From Rubellimicrobium arenae (GTDB lineage Bacteria; Pseudomonadota; Alphaproteobacteria; Rhodobacterales; Rhodobacteraceae), in the NCBI RefSeq assembly GCF_017916275.1, contig NZ_JAFMST010000006.1, forward strand, positions 248,001 through 312,000: a stretch of DNA of 64,000 nt, in the 5' to 3' direction. Below, piece by piece: positions 45,420 to 56,710 of the stretch (positions are counted from its first letter, which is position 1; the number at the start of each line of letters is the position of its first letter). Below the pieces are notes generated by a model that saw only the letters and a program-made list of their open reading frames with translations, made no database searches and had not been told where the DNA came from. Both the position numbers and the translations under genes were made by a program.

Positions 45420-45540
45420 GATGATCGGCTCGCTTGGGATGCGCGCGGGAGGATGGCGCGCGGTCGTGACTTGCCAAGGCTTGTCTGGCCCTGCGCCCGG
45501 GTCCTTATAGAGGACGGCCCCATCAGGAAAGGACCCTTCG

Positions 45541-46395
45541 ATGCCCGAGCTGCCCGAGGTCGAGACGGTGCGCCGCGGCCTCCTCCCCGTGATGGAGGGC
45601 CGCCGGATCGAGCGCGCCGAGGTGCGCCGGCCGGACCTGCGCTGGCCCTTCCCGGAGCGGATGGCGGAGCGGCTGACCGGCGCGCGGGTGCTGGGGCTCG
45701 GCCGGCGGTCCAAATACCTGCTGCTGGAGCTCGACACCGGCGAGACGCTGATCGTGCATCTGGGGATGTCGGGGCGGATGCTGGTGGGCGGACAGGTCCT
45801 GGGCGAGTTCCACCACGACGTGGGCGCCGCGCCGGGGCCGCACGACCATGTCATCCTCGACATGGAAGGGGGCGGGCGGGTGACCTTCAACGACGCCCGC
45901 CGCTTCGGCGCGATGGACCTTTGGCCCAGCGGGGACCTGGCCGGGCACCGCCTGCTGCGGTCCATCGGGCCCGAGCCGCTGGGCAACGGCTTCTCGGCCG
46001 ACACGCTGGCGCAAGCCTTCGAGCGGAAGGCCGCGCCGATCAAGGCGGCGCTTCTCGACCAGGGGATCGTGGCCGGGCTGGGCAACATCTACGTCTCCGA
46101 GGCGCTGGCCCGGGCGGGCATCAGCCCGACGCGCGCGGCCGGGCAGATCGGGCGCGACCAGCTGGAGCGCCTGGTTCCGGCCATCCGGCAGGTTCTCGAG
46201 GAGGCCATCGAGGCGGGAGGGTCCTCGCTCCGGGACCACCGGCAGGCGAACGGCGAGCTTGGCTATTTCCAGCACGCCTTCCGGGTCTACGATCAGGAGG
46301 GCAATCCCTGCCGGACGGAGGGGTGCCCGGGAACCATCCGCCGGATCGTGCAATCCGGGCGTTCCACCTATTATTGCCCGGACTGCCAGCGCTAG
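45541..46395 (+). CDS. mutM: Formamidopyrimidine-DNA glycosylase MutM
   Basis: A 284-residue DNA repair enzyme. The catalytic Pro2-Glu3 are in [20 protein letters not shown]. The helix-two-turn-helix segment [20 protein letters not shown] and the C-terminal zinc finger ([10 protein letters not shown] ... [10 protein letters not shown], four Cys) are intact. It removes 8-oxoguanine. Divergent from ubiE, ahead of rpsT. Confidence 0.96.
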   Translation: MPELPEVETVRRGLLPVMEGRRIERAEVRRPDLRWPFPERMAERLTGARVLGLGRRSKYLLLELDTGETLIVHLGMSGRMLVGGQVLGEFHHDVGAAPGPHDHVILDMEGGGRVTFNDARRFGAMDLWPSGDLAGHRLLRSIGPEPLGNGFSADTLAQAFERKAAPIKAALLDQGIVAGLGNIYVSEALARAGISPTRAAGQIGRDQLERLVPAIRQVLEEAIEAGGSSLRDHRQANGELGYFQHAFRVYDQEGNPCRTEGCPGTIRRIVQSGRSTYYCPDCQR

Positions 46396-46400
46396 CCCGG

Positions 46401-46429
46401 TTGACAGTTACCCACATCCCGTCTAGGGA
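46401..46429 (+). promoter_or_regulatory. Sigma-70-type promoter of rpsT
   Basis: TTGACA at 46401-46406, a 17-base spacer and TAGGGA at 46424-46429, about 44 bases before the rpsT ATG. The spacer contains TTACCCACA (46408-46416), one mismatch from a DnaA box; this may be chance or autoregulation. Confidence 0.6.
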
Positions 46430-46472
46430 CGCGGCTTCAAGAATTCCAACCCCTGCCGCGGGACGACATCAC

Positions 46473-46757
46473 ATGGCCAATACGCCCCAGTCCGAAAAGC
46501 GCGCCCGCCAGAGCGAGGCCCGCTTCAAGATCAACAAGATGCGCCGTTCGCGCATCCGCACCTTCCTCCGCAAGGTCGAGGAGGCGATCGCCTCCGGCGA
46601 CAACGCGGCCGCCCGCGAGGCGCTGCGCCAGGCCCAGCCCGAGCTGATGCGCGGTGTGTCCAAGGGCGTGGTCAACAAGAACACCGCCTCCCGCAAGATG
46701 TCCCGCCTGGCCGCCCGTGTGAAGGCGACCGGCGTGGCCACCAGCGTGTCCGCCTGA
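46473..46757 (+). CDS. rpsT: 30S ribosomal protein S20
   Basis: A 94-residue basic helical protein starting [20 protein letters not shown], with [20 protein letters not shown] and [20 protein letters not shown]. It binds 16S rRNA. Followed by a perfect intrinsic terminator. rpsT before dnaA is a common alphaproteobacterial order. Confidence 0.97.
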   Translation: MANTPQSEKRARQSEARFKINKMRRSRIRTFLRKVEEAIASGDNAAAREALRQAQPELMRGVSKGVVNKNTASRKMSRLAARVKATGVATSVSA

Positions 46758-47030
46758 GTCGCAGCGACTCGCGGCATGAGAAAGGGCGCGTCCGAAAGGA
46801 CGCGCCCTTTTCGTTTGTCCAGAGGCCGAACCGGCAGGTTCCAGCCGGTTGGTAGAAAATTTCGAGTCCCGGGCGACTCCGTCACAAGCCTGTGACGCGA
46901 CTCTGCAGAATCCTGAGGAGTCACGAATACACGCTCCGGCCCGCTTCGATTCGAGTCGCGTGACTCGGGCGTCAAGCAAGTTGTTCGGTTGCGGGACCCC
47001 ATGACCTTGCTAGCTTCAGTCCTGCGATTC
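46756..47030. promoter_or_regulatory. GANTC (CcrM methylation) site cluster before dnaA
   Basis: Eleven GANTC sites start at 46756, 46766, 46864, 46875, 46899, 46908, 46918, 46948, 46953, 46962 and 47026. Eight of them fall within 103 bases. GANTC is the target of the cell-cycle methylase CcrM in alphaproteobacteria. The cluster sits in the 555-base gap between rpsT and dnaA and may control dnaA or mark the origin. Confidence 0.75.
46781..46818 (+). terminator. Intrinsic terminator of rpsT
   Basis: Perfect 13-base arms AAAGGGCGCGTCC / GGACGCGCCCTTT closed by a GAAA tetraloop, followed by TTCGTTTG. It lies 23 bases after the rpsT stop. Confidence 0.93.
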
Positions 47031-47312
47031 CAGTCGTTCCTGGGGGAATGAAGGGATCTGCGTGGCATCTCCTTGCCCCACCCCTGCCAGGGTGGCGCAA
47101 GGGACGGAGGCGGGCCCTGCCAGGTCCGTCGTTGAGGTCGTGCCGCGCCGATCGGACGAAGGGGCTGCGCTGCCACGCGGCCCTGGCCAGCGTGCTTTGC
47201 CTGTCGGGCGGGGCGCGATGTCATTCGTCACCCCCACAATGTCCTGGACGTGAAACGGGGCAAGGTCCTGGGGGACCGGCGGGCATGGCCCGCTCGATGC
47301 GAGGACGATGAC
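46819..47312. other. rpsT-dnaA intergenic region
   Basis: No gene. The left half holds the GANTC cluster and some AT-rich patches (near 46850-46865). The right half is GC-rich leader for dnaA. I see no run of DnaA boxes, so I do not call it oriC. Confidence 0.5.
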
Positions 47313-48719
47313 ATGGCCGATGGCGCGGGCTTCGGGACGATCCATGCCGGCACGGACGAAGGGCCCGAGGCTCTTTGGTCGCGGTGCCGGGCGACGCTGA
47401 AGGAACGGGTGGGGGCCGGGAGCTTCCAGAGCTGGATTTCGCCCCTGCGCCTGGCCTCTCTCGAGGATGGGGTGGCCACGCTGACCGTGCCCACGGCCTT
47501 CCTGGGGTCCTACGTCGCCCGGAACTTCCAGGACGCGATCCTGACCGTTCTGGCCGAGGCCGGGACCCCCGCGAGCCGCCTGATCTTCGCGCCGCAGGGG
47601 CGCGTCCTGTCCCCGGCTCCCGCAGCGGCCGGTGCGTCGATGGGGGCCCCGGCTCCGTCCGCCCAGCCCGAGCCCGCCGAGGAGGCCATGCGCCTCGACC
47701 CGCGGCTGACCTTCGACCGCTTCGTGGTCGGCAAGTCGAACGAGCTGGCCTATGCCGCCGCGCGCCGCATCGCCGAGGGCAATGCCGTCGGTTTCAACCC
47801 GCTGTTCCTTCATGGCGGCGTCGGCCTGGGCAAGACCCACCTGATGCAGGCCATCGCCCACGAGATGCGGGCCCGCCGCCCCGAGGCGCGGGTGCTCTAC
47901 CTGTCCGCCGAGCAGTTCATGATCCGCTTCGTGACGGCGCTCCGCGACCGCAAGATGATGGACTTCAAGCAGGTCTTCCGCGCCGTGGACGTCCTCATGG
48001 TGGACGACATCCAGTTCATCGCCGGCAAGGACTCCACGCAGGAGGAGTTCTTCCACACGTTCAACGCGCTCGTGGACCAGGGCAAGCAGATCGTCCTGAC
48101 CGCGGACCGTTCCCCGGTCGAGATCGCGGCCCTGGAGGAGCGGGTGACCTCGCGGCTGCAGTCCGGCCTCGTGGTGCAGGTGAACCCCGCCGACTACGAG
48201 CTGCGGCTTGGCGTGCTGCAATCCAAGCTGGCCGCCGCCCGCGCGACCGATCCGAACCTGCGGATCGCCGATGGCGTCCTCGACTTCCTCGCGGCGCGGG
48301 TGACCTCCAACCTCCGGGTGCTCGAGGGGGCGCTGACCCGGCTCTGCGCGCAGGCGAGCCTTGTCGGCCGCGAGGTCACGCTGGACCTGGCCCGCGATTG
48401 CCTGGGTGACGTGCTCCGCGCGAGCGACCGCAAGGTGTCCATCGAGGAGATCCAGCGCAAGGTTGCCGAGCATTACCACATCCGCCTTGCCGACCTGATC
48501 GGGCCCAAGCGGCTGCGGAGCTTTGCCCGGCCCCGGCAGGTGGCGATGTACCTGTCCAAGACCATGACCAGCCGGTCCCTGCCCGACATCGGCCGCCGCT
48601 TTGGCGGGCGCGACCACACCACGGTCATGCACGGCGTGCGCAAGATCGAGGAGCTGATGGGAGTCGATTCGCAGATCGCCGATGACCTGGACCTGCTCCG
48701 GCGTGCCCTGGAGTCCTGA
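47313..48719 (+). CDS. dnaA: Chromosomal replication initiator DnaA
   Basis: A 468-residue AAA+ initiator. Domain I is at about residues 8-85 (LWSRCRATLKERVGAGSFQS), then an Ala/Pro-rich linker, Walker A GGVGLGKTH (about 167-175), Walker B VLMVDDIQF (about 226-234) and the C-terminal DNA-binding signature GGRDHTTVMHGVRKIEEL (about 431-448). GAGGA lies 7 bases before the ATG at 47313. dnaN follows after 74 bases. Confidence 0.97.
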   Translation: MADGAGFGTIHAGTDEGPEALWSRCRATLKERVGAGSFQSWISPLRLASLEDGVATLTVPTAFLGSYVARNFQDAILTVLAEAGTPASRLIFAPQGRVLSPAPAAAGASMGAPAPSAQPEPAEEAMRLDPRLTFDRFVVGKSNELAYAAARRIAEGNAVGFNPLFLHGGVGLGKTHLMQAIAHEMRARRPEARVLYLSAEQFMIRFVTALRDRKMMDFKQVFRAVDVLMVDDIQFIAGKDSTQEEFFHTFNALVDQGKQIVLTADRSPVEIAALEERVTSRLQSGLVVQVNPADYELRLGVLQSKLAAARATDPNLRIADGVLDFLAARVTSNLRVLEGALTRLCAQASLVGREVTLDLARDCLGDVLRASDRKVSIEEIQRKVAEHYHIRLADLIGPKRLRSFARPRQVAMYLSKTMTSRSLPDIGRRFGGRDHTTVMHGVRKIEELMGVDSQIADDLDLLRRALES

Positions 48720-48793
48720 ATCCTCTTGAGCCACGCCGGGAAACTTGTACGTTTCGCCTCCCGGCGCAGTCCGGAGGGACAAGGAGAGAGCCA

Positions 48794-49915
48794 ATGAAAT
48801 TCAGCATCGAACGCGCCGTTCTCTCCAAGGCCGTGGCGCAGGCGCAGTCGGTGGTGGAGCGGCGCAACACGATCCCGATCCTCGCCAACGTCCTGATCGA
48901 GGCCGAGGGCGATGGCGTGCGATTCCGCGCGACCGACCTCGACGTCGAGGTGGTGGACAGCGCCCCCGCGCAGGTGGCCCAGAAGGGCGCGACCACCGTG
49001 GCGGCGCTGATGCTGAACGAGATCGTCCGCAAGCTGGGCGACGGCGCGCTGGTGACGCTCTCGACCCAGGGCGCGCCCGGGCGTCTGACCATCGAGGCGG
49101 GGCGGTCCACGTTCCAGCTCTCGACGCTGCCGGTCGAGGATTTCCCGCAGATGGCCTCGCCCGACTACACGACCAACTTCGAGGCGCCCGCGCCGCTGCT
49201 GCGTCGGCTCTTCGACAAGTCGAAGTTCGCCATCTCGACCGAGGAAACGCGGTATTACCTGAACGGCGTCTACTTCCACGTCTCGGCGGGCGCGGACGGC
49301 AAGCGCGTGCTGCGGGCGGTCGCGACCGACGGGCACCGGCTGGCGCGCATCGACGCCGACCTGCCCGAGGGCGCGGATGGGATGCCCGGCGTGATCGTGC
49401 CCCGCAAGACGGTGGCGGAGTTGCGCAAGCTCCTCGACGATGACGCGGCGGTCATCAAGGTCTCCGTCTCGGACACCAAGATCCGCTTCGAGACGCCCAC
49501 CATCACCCTGACCTCGAAGGTCATCGACGGCACCTTCCCGGATTACACCCGCGTCATCCCGCAGGCCAACGCCCGCCGGCTGGAGGTCGACGCCAAGGAG
49601 TTCGCCAAGGCCGTGGACCGCGTGGCCACGGTGTCCTCGGAACGCTCGCGCGCGGTGAAGATGAACCTCGACGAGGATCGCCTGATCCTGTCGGTCAACG
49701 CCCCCGACCAGGGCACCGCCGAGGAGGAGCTCGCCGTGGCATATGGCGACGATCGGCTCGAGATCGGCTTCAACGCCAAGTACCTCCTGGAGATCGCGCA
49801 TCAGGTGGACCGCGAGAATGCGGTGTTCCTGTTCAACTCCTCGGGCGATCCGACGGTGATGCGCGAAGGCGACGACCAGTCCGCGCTGTATGTCGTGATG
49901 CCGATGCGGGTGTGA
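48794..49915 (+). CDS. dnaN: DNA polymerase III beta sliding clamp
   Basis: A 373-residue clamp protein with three repeated domains. It starts MKFSIERAVLSKAVAQAQSV, with VERRNTIPILANVLIEAEGD, and ends YVVMPMRV, the normal C-terminus. It encircles DNA and tethers polymerase III. AAGGAGAGA precedes the ATG. The stop overlaps the recF start by 4 bases (GTGA). Confidence 0.97.
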   Translation: MKFSIERAVLSKAVAQAQSVVERRNTIPILANVLIEAEGDGVRFRATDLDVEVVDSAPAQVAQKGATTVAALMLNEIVRKLGDGALVTLSTQGAPGRLTIEAGRSTFQLSTLPVEDFPQMASPDYTTNFEAPAPLLRRLFDKSKFAISTEETRYYLNGVYFHVSAGADGKRVLRAVATDGHRLARIDADLPEGADGMPGVIVPRKTVAELRKLLDDDAAVIKVSVSDTKIRFETPTITLTSKVIDGTFPDYTRVIPQANARRLEVDAKEFAKAVDRVATVSSERSRAVKMNLDEDRLILSVNAPDQGTAEEELAVAYGDDRLEIGFNAKYLLEIAHQVDRENAVFLFNSSGDPTVMREGDDQSALYVVMPMRV

Positions 49916-51021
49916 GCCGGCCGCACGTACAAACCCTCGCGCTGTCGCAGTTCCGCTCGCATGCGCGGGCGCGACTGGCATTCGACGGCCGCCCGGTCGC
50001 GCTCTGGGGGCCGAACGGGTCGGGCAAGACCAATCTCCTCGAAGCCGTGTCCTTCCTGTCGCCGGGCCGGGGCCTGCGCCGCGCGGGAGCCGAGGAGGTC
50101 GGCCGGCGGGCCGAGGGCGTGGGCTGGAAGGTCGCCGCCAGCCTGGACATGCCCGGCGCCGCCCACGAGGTCGAGACCCAGGCCCTTCCGGGCGAGGCGC
50201 GGACCGTGCGGATCGACGGCAAGGCGGCGTCGCAGCTCGACCTCGCCCGGCTGATTCCGGTGCTCTGGCTGGTGCCCGCCATGGACCGGCTCTGGCTGGA
50301 GGGGGCGGAGGGGCGGCGGCGCTTCCTCGACCGCGCCGCGCTCAGCCTGTTCCCGGACCATGGCGAGGCGTCGCTGGCCTACGAAAAGGCGATGCGGGAG
50401 CGGAACCGCCTGCTCAAGGACGGCTCGCGGGATGCGCACTGGTACGGGGCGCTCGAGTCGCAGATGGCGCAGGCCGGGACGCAACTGGCCCGCAACCGTT
50501 CGGCCACCCTGGACCGGCTCATGGCGGCGCAGGGGCAGGCCGAGACGGCCTTTCCCGCCGCCACCCTGTCGATCGTCTACCCCGAGGACCCAATTCCTCC
50601 CTCGGAGGAGCTGTTCGCGGCCGGGCTGGAGCGTGGGCGCTGGCGCGACATGGCGGCGGGACGGAGCCTGCTGGGCCCGCACCGCGCCGATCTGGAGGCG
50701 GTCTGGACGGCCAAGGGCGTCGCCGCGCGGGACTGCTCCACCGGCGAGCAGAAGGCGCTGCTCGTGTCGCTCATCCTCGCCAATGCGCGGGCGCTGGGCG
50801 AGGAGGGGACCGCGCCGATCCTCCTCCTCGACGAGGTGGCGGCGCATCTGGACCCGGGACGCCGCGCGGCGCTCTACGACGAGGTCTGCGCGCTCGGGCT
50901 CCAGGCCTTCATGACGGGGACCGAACCTGGGCTCTTCACCGAATTGGGGGAACGGGCGCAATACTGGGAAACCGCCGAGGACGGCGGCACCACGATCCTG
51001 AGCGAACGGAGCGCGCCATGA
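49912..51021 (+). CDS. recF: DNA repair/replication protein RecF
   Basis: A 369-residue SMC-like ATPase. Walker A is GPNGSGKTNLLEAVSFLSPG (about residues 33-52), the signature lies near STGEQKALLVSLILANARAL and Walker B in LLLDEVAAHLDPGRRAALYD. It loads RecA at gaps. The GTG start is set by the overlap with dnaN. Its end overlaps the VOC gene by 4 bases. Confidence 0.95.
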   Translation: MSRPHVQTLALSQFRSHARARLAFDGRPVALWGPNGSGKTNLLEAVSFLSPGRGLRRAGAEEVGRRAEGVGWKVAASLDMPGAAHEVETQALPGEARTVRIDGKAASQLDLARLIPVLWLVPAMDRLWLEGAEGRRRFLDRAALSLFPDHGEASLAYEKAMRERNRLLKDGSRDAHWYGALESQMAQAGTQLARNRSATLDRLMAAQGQAETAFPAATLSIVYPEDPIPPSEELFAAGLERGRWRDMAAGRSLLGPHRADLEAVWTAKGVAARDCSTGEQKALLVSLILANARALGEEGTAPILLLDEVAAHLDPGRRAALYDEVCALGLQAFMTGTEPGLFTELGERAQYWETAEDGGTTILSERSAP

Positions 51022-51464
51022 GCCACCACCACCTGCTGCCCGAGCAGCGCGTCACCCTGATCACCCTGGGGGTGCGGGACCTCGCCAGGTCGCGGGCCTT
51101 CTACCGCGCCCTGGGCTGGTCGCCTGCGCAGGAGCAGGACGGCGTGTCCTTCTACCAGATGCACGGCGCGGCGCTGGCCTTGTTCGGGCTCGAGGACCTG
51201 GCCGACGATCAGGACCGCCCGTCCGGCGAGCTGGGGACCGGTGCGATCACGCTCGCCCAGAACTTCGCGGCCGAAGAGGACGTGGACGCCGCCTGGCACC
51301 GGGCCATGCAGGCCGGAGCCAAGCCTATCAAGACCCCGCAGGCGGTGTCCTGGGGGGGCTACTCCGGCTATTACGCCGACCCCGACGGTCATGTCTGGGA
51401 AATCGCCATGAACCCGTTCTGGCCCTTGGCCCAGGACGGCAGCCTGACCCTGCCGTCGGGCTGA
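51018..51464 (+). CDS. VOC/glyoxalase-superfamily protein
   Basis: A 148-residue protein with two beta-alpha-beta-beta-beta units: RVTLITLGVRDLARSRAFYR with FYQMHGAALALFGLEDLADD, and WGGYSGYYADPDGHVWEIAM, which has the usual C-terminal Glu ligand. It may be a small metal-dependent enzyme or a resistance-type binding protein. It is translationally coupled to recF (ATGA) and lies between recF and gyrB. Confidence 0.88.
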   Translation: MSHHHLLPEQRVTLITLGVRDLARSRAFYRALGWSPAQEQDGVSFYQMHGAALALFGLEDLADDQDRPSGELGTGAITLAQNFAAEEDVDAAWHRAMQAGAKPIKTPQAVSWGGYSGYYADPDGHVWEIAMNPFWPLAQDGSLTLPSG

Positions 51465-54244
<2,780 letters not shown>

Positions 54245-54322
54245 GGCGGGCTCACCAAAGGTTGACCCTGTCCGGCGCCCTCCTTACCCATGGCAGACAC
54301 GCCATGGGGAGGGAGGAACGCC

Positions 54323-54928
54323 ATGCGACCTGCGAACGAAGCCCTCGTCGTCATCGACGTCCAGAACGACTTCTGCCCGGGCGGAGCCCTGGCCGTGCCG
54401 GGCGGCGACGGGATCGTGTCCGGCATCAACGCCCTCATGGCCGAGTTTCCGGCCGTGATCCTGACCCAGGACTGGCATCCTGCGGGACATTCCTCCTTTG
54501 CCTCGTCGCACTGGGGCCGCGAGCCCTACGAAACGGTGGAGATGCCCTACGGCCATCAGGTCCTCTGGCCCGACCATTGCGTCCAGGGCACGCATGGGGC
54601 CGAGTTCCATCCCCTTCTCCGGACCGACGCCGACCTGATCGTCCGCAAGGGCTTCCGGCCCGGCGTGGACAGCTATTCGGCCTTCTATGAAAACGATCAT
54701 GCGACGCCGACCGGCCTGGCCGGCTACCTGCGGGAAAGAGGGATCGACACCGTGACCCTTGTGGGACTTGCGACGGATTTCTGCGTCAACTTCTCGGCCC
54801 TGGACGGAGCGCGGCTCGGCTTCCGGGTCACCGTCCGCGAGGATCTCACACGGGCGATCGACCTTTCGGGCAGCCTGACGGCCGCCCATGCCGGCTGGGC
54901 CGAGGCCGGGGTCACGGTGGCCAAATGA
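54323..54928 (+). CDS. pncA: Nicotinamidase
   Basis: A 201-residue isochorismatase-fold amidase. Visible are ALVVIDVQNDFCPGGALAVP (catalytic Asp), the metal ligands in TQDWHPAGHSSFASSH, and the nucleophile Cys in VGLATDFCVNFSALDGARLG (about residue 154). It turns nicotinamide into nicotinate. GGGAGGA lies just before the ATG at 54323. It overlaps pncB by 4 bases, so the two steps of NAD salvage are coupled. Confidence 0.93.
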   Translation: MRPANEALVVIDVQNDFCPGGALAVPGGDGIVSGINALMAEFPAVILTQDWHPAGHSSFASSHWGREPYETVEMPYGHQVLWPDHCVQGTHGAEFHPLLRTDADLIVRKGFRPGVDSYSAFYENDHATPTGLAGYLRERGIDTVTLVGLATDFCVNFSALDGARLGFRVTVREDLTRAIDLSGSLTAAHAGWAEAGVTVAK

Positions 54929-56217
54929 TCGACATCGCGACGCGCGTCTACAACCACACCTGGAAGATCGACCCGATCGTCCGGTCGCTGATCGACACCG
55001 ACTTCTACAAGCTGCTGATGTGCCAGTCGGTCTTCCGGAACAAGCCCGACACGCACGTCACCTTCCAGCTCATCAACCGATCCCAGAACGTGCGCTTGGC
55101 CGAGATCATCGACGAAGGCGAGCTGCGCGAGCAGCTGGACCATGTCCGCAGCCTGCAGCTCACACGCGGCGAGTCGACCTGGATGCGGGGGAACACGTTC
55201 TATGGCAAGCGGCAGATGTTCTCGTCCGACTTCATGGAATGGTTCGAGAGCCTTCGCCTGCCGCCCTACCACCTCGAAAAGCAGGACGGCCAATTCGTCC
55301 TGACCTTCGAGGGGCGCTGGCCCGAGGTCATGCTGTGGGAGATCCCGGCGCTGTCCATCATCATGGAGCTCAGGTCGCGCGCCGTCCTCAAGGACATGGG
55401 CAAGTTCGAGCTCCAGGTCCTTTACGCCCGCGCCATGACCCGCGTCTGGGAAAAGGGCGAGCGTCTGAAGCGCATCCCTGGCCTGCGCCTGGCCGACTTC
55501 GGCACGCGGCGGCGGCACGGCTACCTGTGGCAGGACTGGTGCGTGCAGGCGATGATCGAGGCGCTGGGCGACAAGTTCGTCGGCACCTCCAACTGCCTCA
55601 TCGCCAAGAAGCGGGACCTGGAGGCCATCGGCACCAACGCCCACGAGCTGCCCATGGTCTATGCCGCGCTGGCCGACAGCGACGAGGAACTGCGGCAGGC
55701 CCCCTACAAGGTGCTGGAGGAGTGGCAGGAGGAGCATGACGGCAACCTTCTCGTGATCCTGCCCGATACCTATGGGACCAGAAACTTCCTGGAGAATGCA
55801 CCTGACTGGCTCGCCAACTGGACGGGCATCCGCGTCGATTCGGGCGACCCCGTGGAGAACACGGAGCTGGCGATCCGCTGGTGGAAGGACCACGGGCAGG
55901 ACCCGCGCGAGAAGCTGATCGTCTTCTCGGACGGGCTCGACGTGGAGGAGATCGAATCGCTCCATGCCCGCTTTGCCGGTCGGGTCCGCCTGACCTACGG
56001 CTGGGGGACCCTGCTGACCAACGACTTCTCGGGGCTGGTGGAGGACGATGCCCTGGCCCCCTTCAGCCTGGTCTGCAAGGCCGTCGAGGCGGATGGCCGC
56101 CCCACGGTGAAGCTGTCGGACAACCCGGAGAAGGCCATGGGTCCGAAGGACCAGGTGGAGCGGTACAAGCGCGTCTTCGGCGTCGGGGAGCAGGTGGCGC
56201 GGGAGGTGCGCGTCTAG
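54925..56217 (+). CDS. pncB: Nicotinate phosphoribosyltransferase
   Basis: A 430-residue enzyme. It starts with LIDTDFYKLLMCQSVFRNKP, contains LRLADFGTRRRHGYLWQDWC and the phosphate-binding area WTGIRVDSGDPVENTELAIR, and LTYGWGTLLTNDF near the end. It joins nicotinate to PRPP to give nicotinate mononucleotide. ATGA overlap with pncA. Confidence 0.95.
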   Translation: MIDIATRVYNHTWKIDPIVRSLIDTDFYKLLMCQSVFRNKPDTHVTFQLINRSQNVRLAEIIDEGELREQLDHVRSLQLTRGESTWMRGNTFYGKRQMFSSDFMEWFESLRLPPYHLEKQDGQFVLTFEGRWPEVMLWEIPALSIIMELRSRAVLKDMGKFELQVLYARAMTRVWEKGERLKRIPGLRLADFGTRRRHGYLWQDWCVQAMIEALGDKFVGTSNCLIAKKRDLEAIGTNAHELPMVYAALADSDEELRQAPYKVLEEWQEEHDGNLLVILPDTYGTRNFLENAPDWLANWTGIRVDSGDPVENTELAIRWWKDHGQDPREKLIVFSDGLDVEEIESLHARFAGRVRLTYGWGTLLTNDFSGLVEDDALAPFSLVCKAVEADGRPTVKLSDNPEKAMGPKDQVERYKRVFGVGEQVAREVRV

Positions 56218-56223
56218 GCGGCC

Positions 56224-56658
56224 TCAGTCCTCGCCGCGGATCGGTTCGTTCCGTCCGGCCTTGACCTCGCTCCGCTTGGCCTTGGCCTCGAGCCGGCGTC
56301 GCACGCTTCCCAGCGTCGGCTTGGTCGGCACCCGCCGCTTGGGCGCGACCAGGGCCGCGCGGATGAGGTCGGCCAGCCTCTCCCGGGCGATCTCGCGGTT
56401 GCGGGCCTGGTGCCGGGTGTCCTCGACCCGGATGAGGATGGCGCCCGAGCCCTCCTCGCCGACCCAGCGGCTCCCCGCGAGCCGGCGGAGGCGAGCCTTC
56501 ACCGGAGGGGACAGGGAGGGCGAGCGCTCGGCCTCGAAGCGCAGCTCCACGGCGGTCGAGACCTTGTTGACGTTCTGTCCCCCGGGACCCGAGGCGCGGG
56601 TGAACTGCTCGGTCAGCTCCCAGTCCTGAATCGTCACATGGTCGCTGATCCGCAGCAC
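56224..56658 (-). CDS. arfB: ArfB (YaeJ), ribosome-rescue peptidyl-tRNA hydrolase
   Basis: A 144-residue release-factor-like protein. The catalytic GGQ is in TRASGPGGQNVNKVSTAVEL (about residue 29), and the C-terminal tail is basic (KAKRSEVKAGRNEP), as needed to enter the empty mRNA channel of stalled ribosomes. The GTG at 56658 has GGGTAG upstream and gives the normal family length. Convergent with pncB. Confidence 0.93.
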   Translation of the reverse strand: MLRISDHVTIQDWELTEQFTRASGPGGQNVNKVSTAVELRFEAERSPSLSPPVKARLRRLAGSRWVGEEGSGAILIRVEDTRHQARNREIARERLADLIRAALVAPKRRVPTKPTLGSVRRRLEAKAKRSEVKAGRNEPIRGED

Positions 56659-56710
56659 GCCGCTACCCTTTCGTTGACTCGTGGCCCCCGGGCCGTCATC
56701 CCGGAGGCCG

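Noticed and set aside
46758-47312. Calling the rpsT-dnaA gap the replication origin oriC
   Set aside because: No run of DnaA boxes and no clear AT-rich unwinding element; only a GANTC cluster and one near-match box outside the gap.
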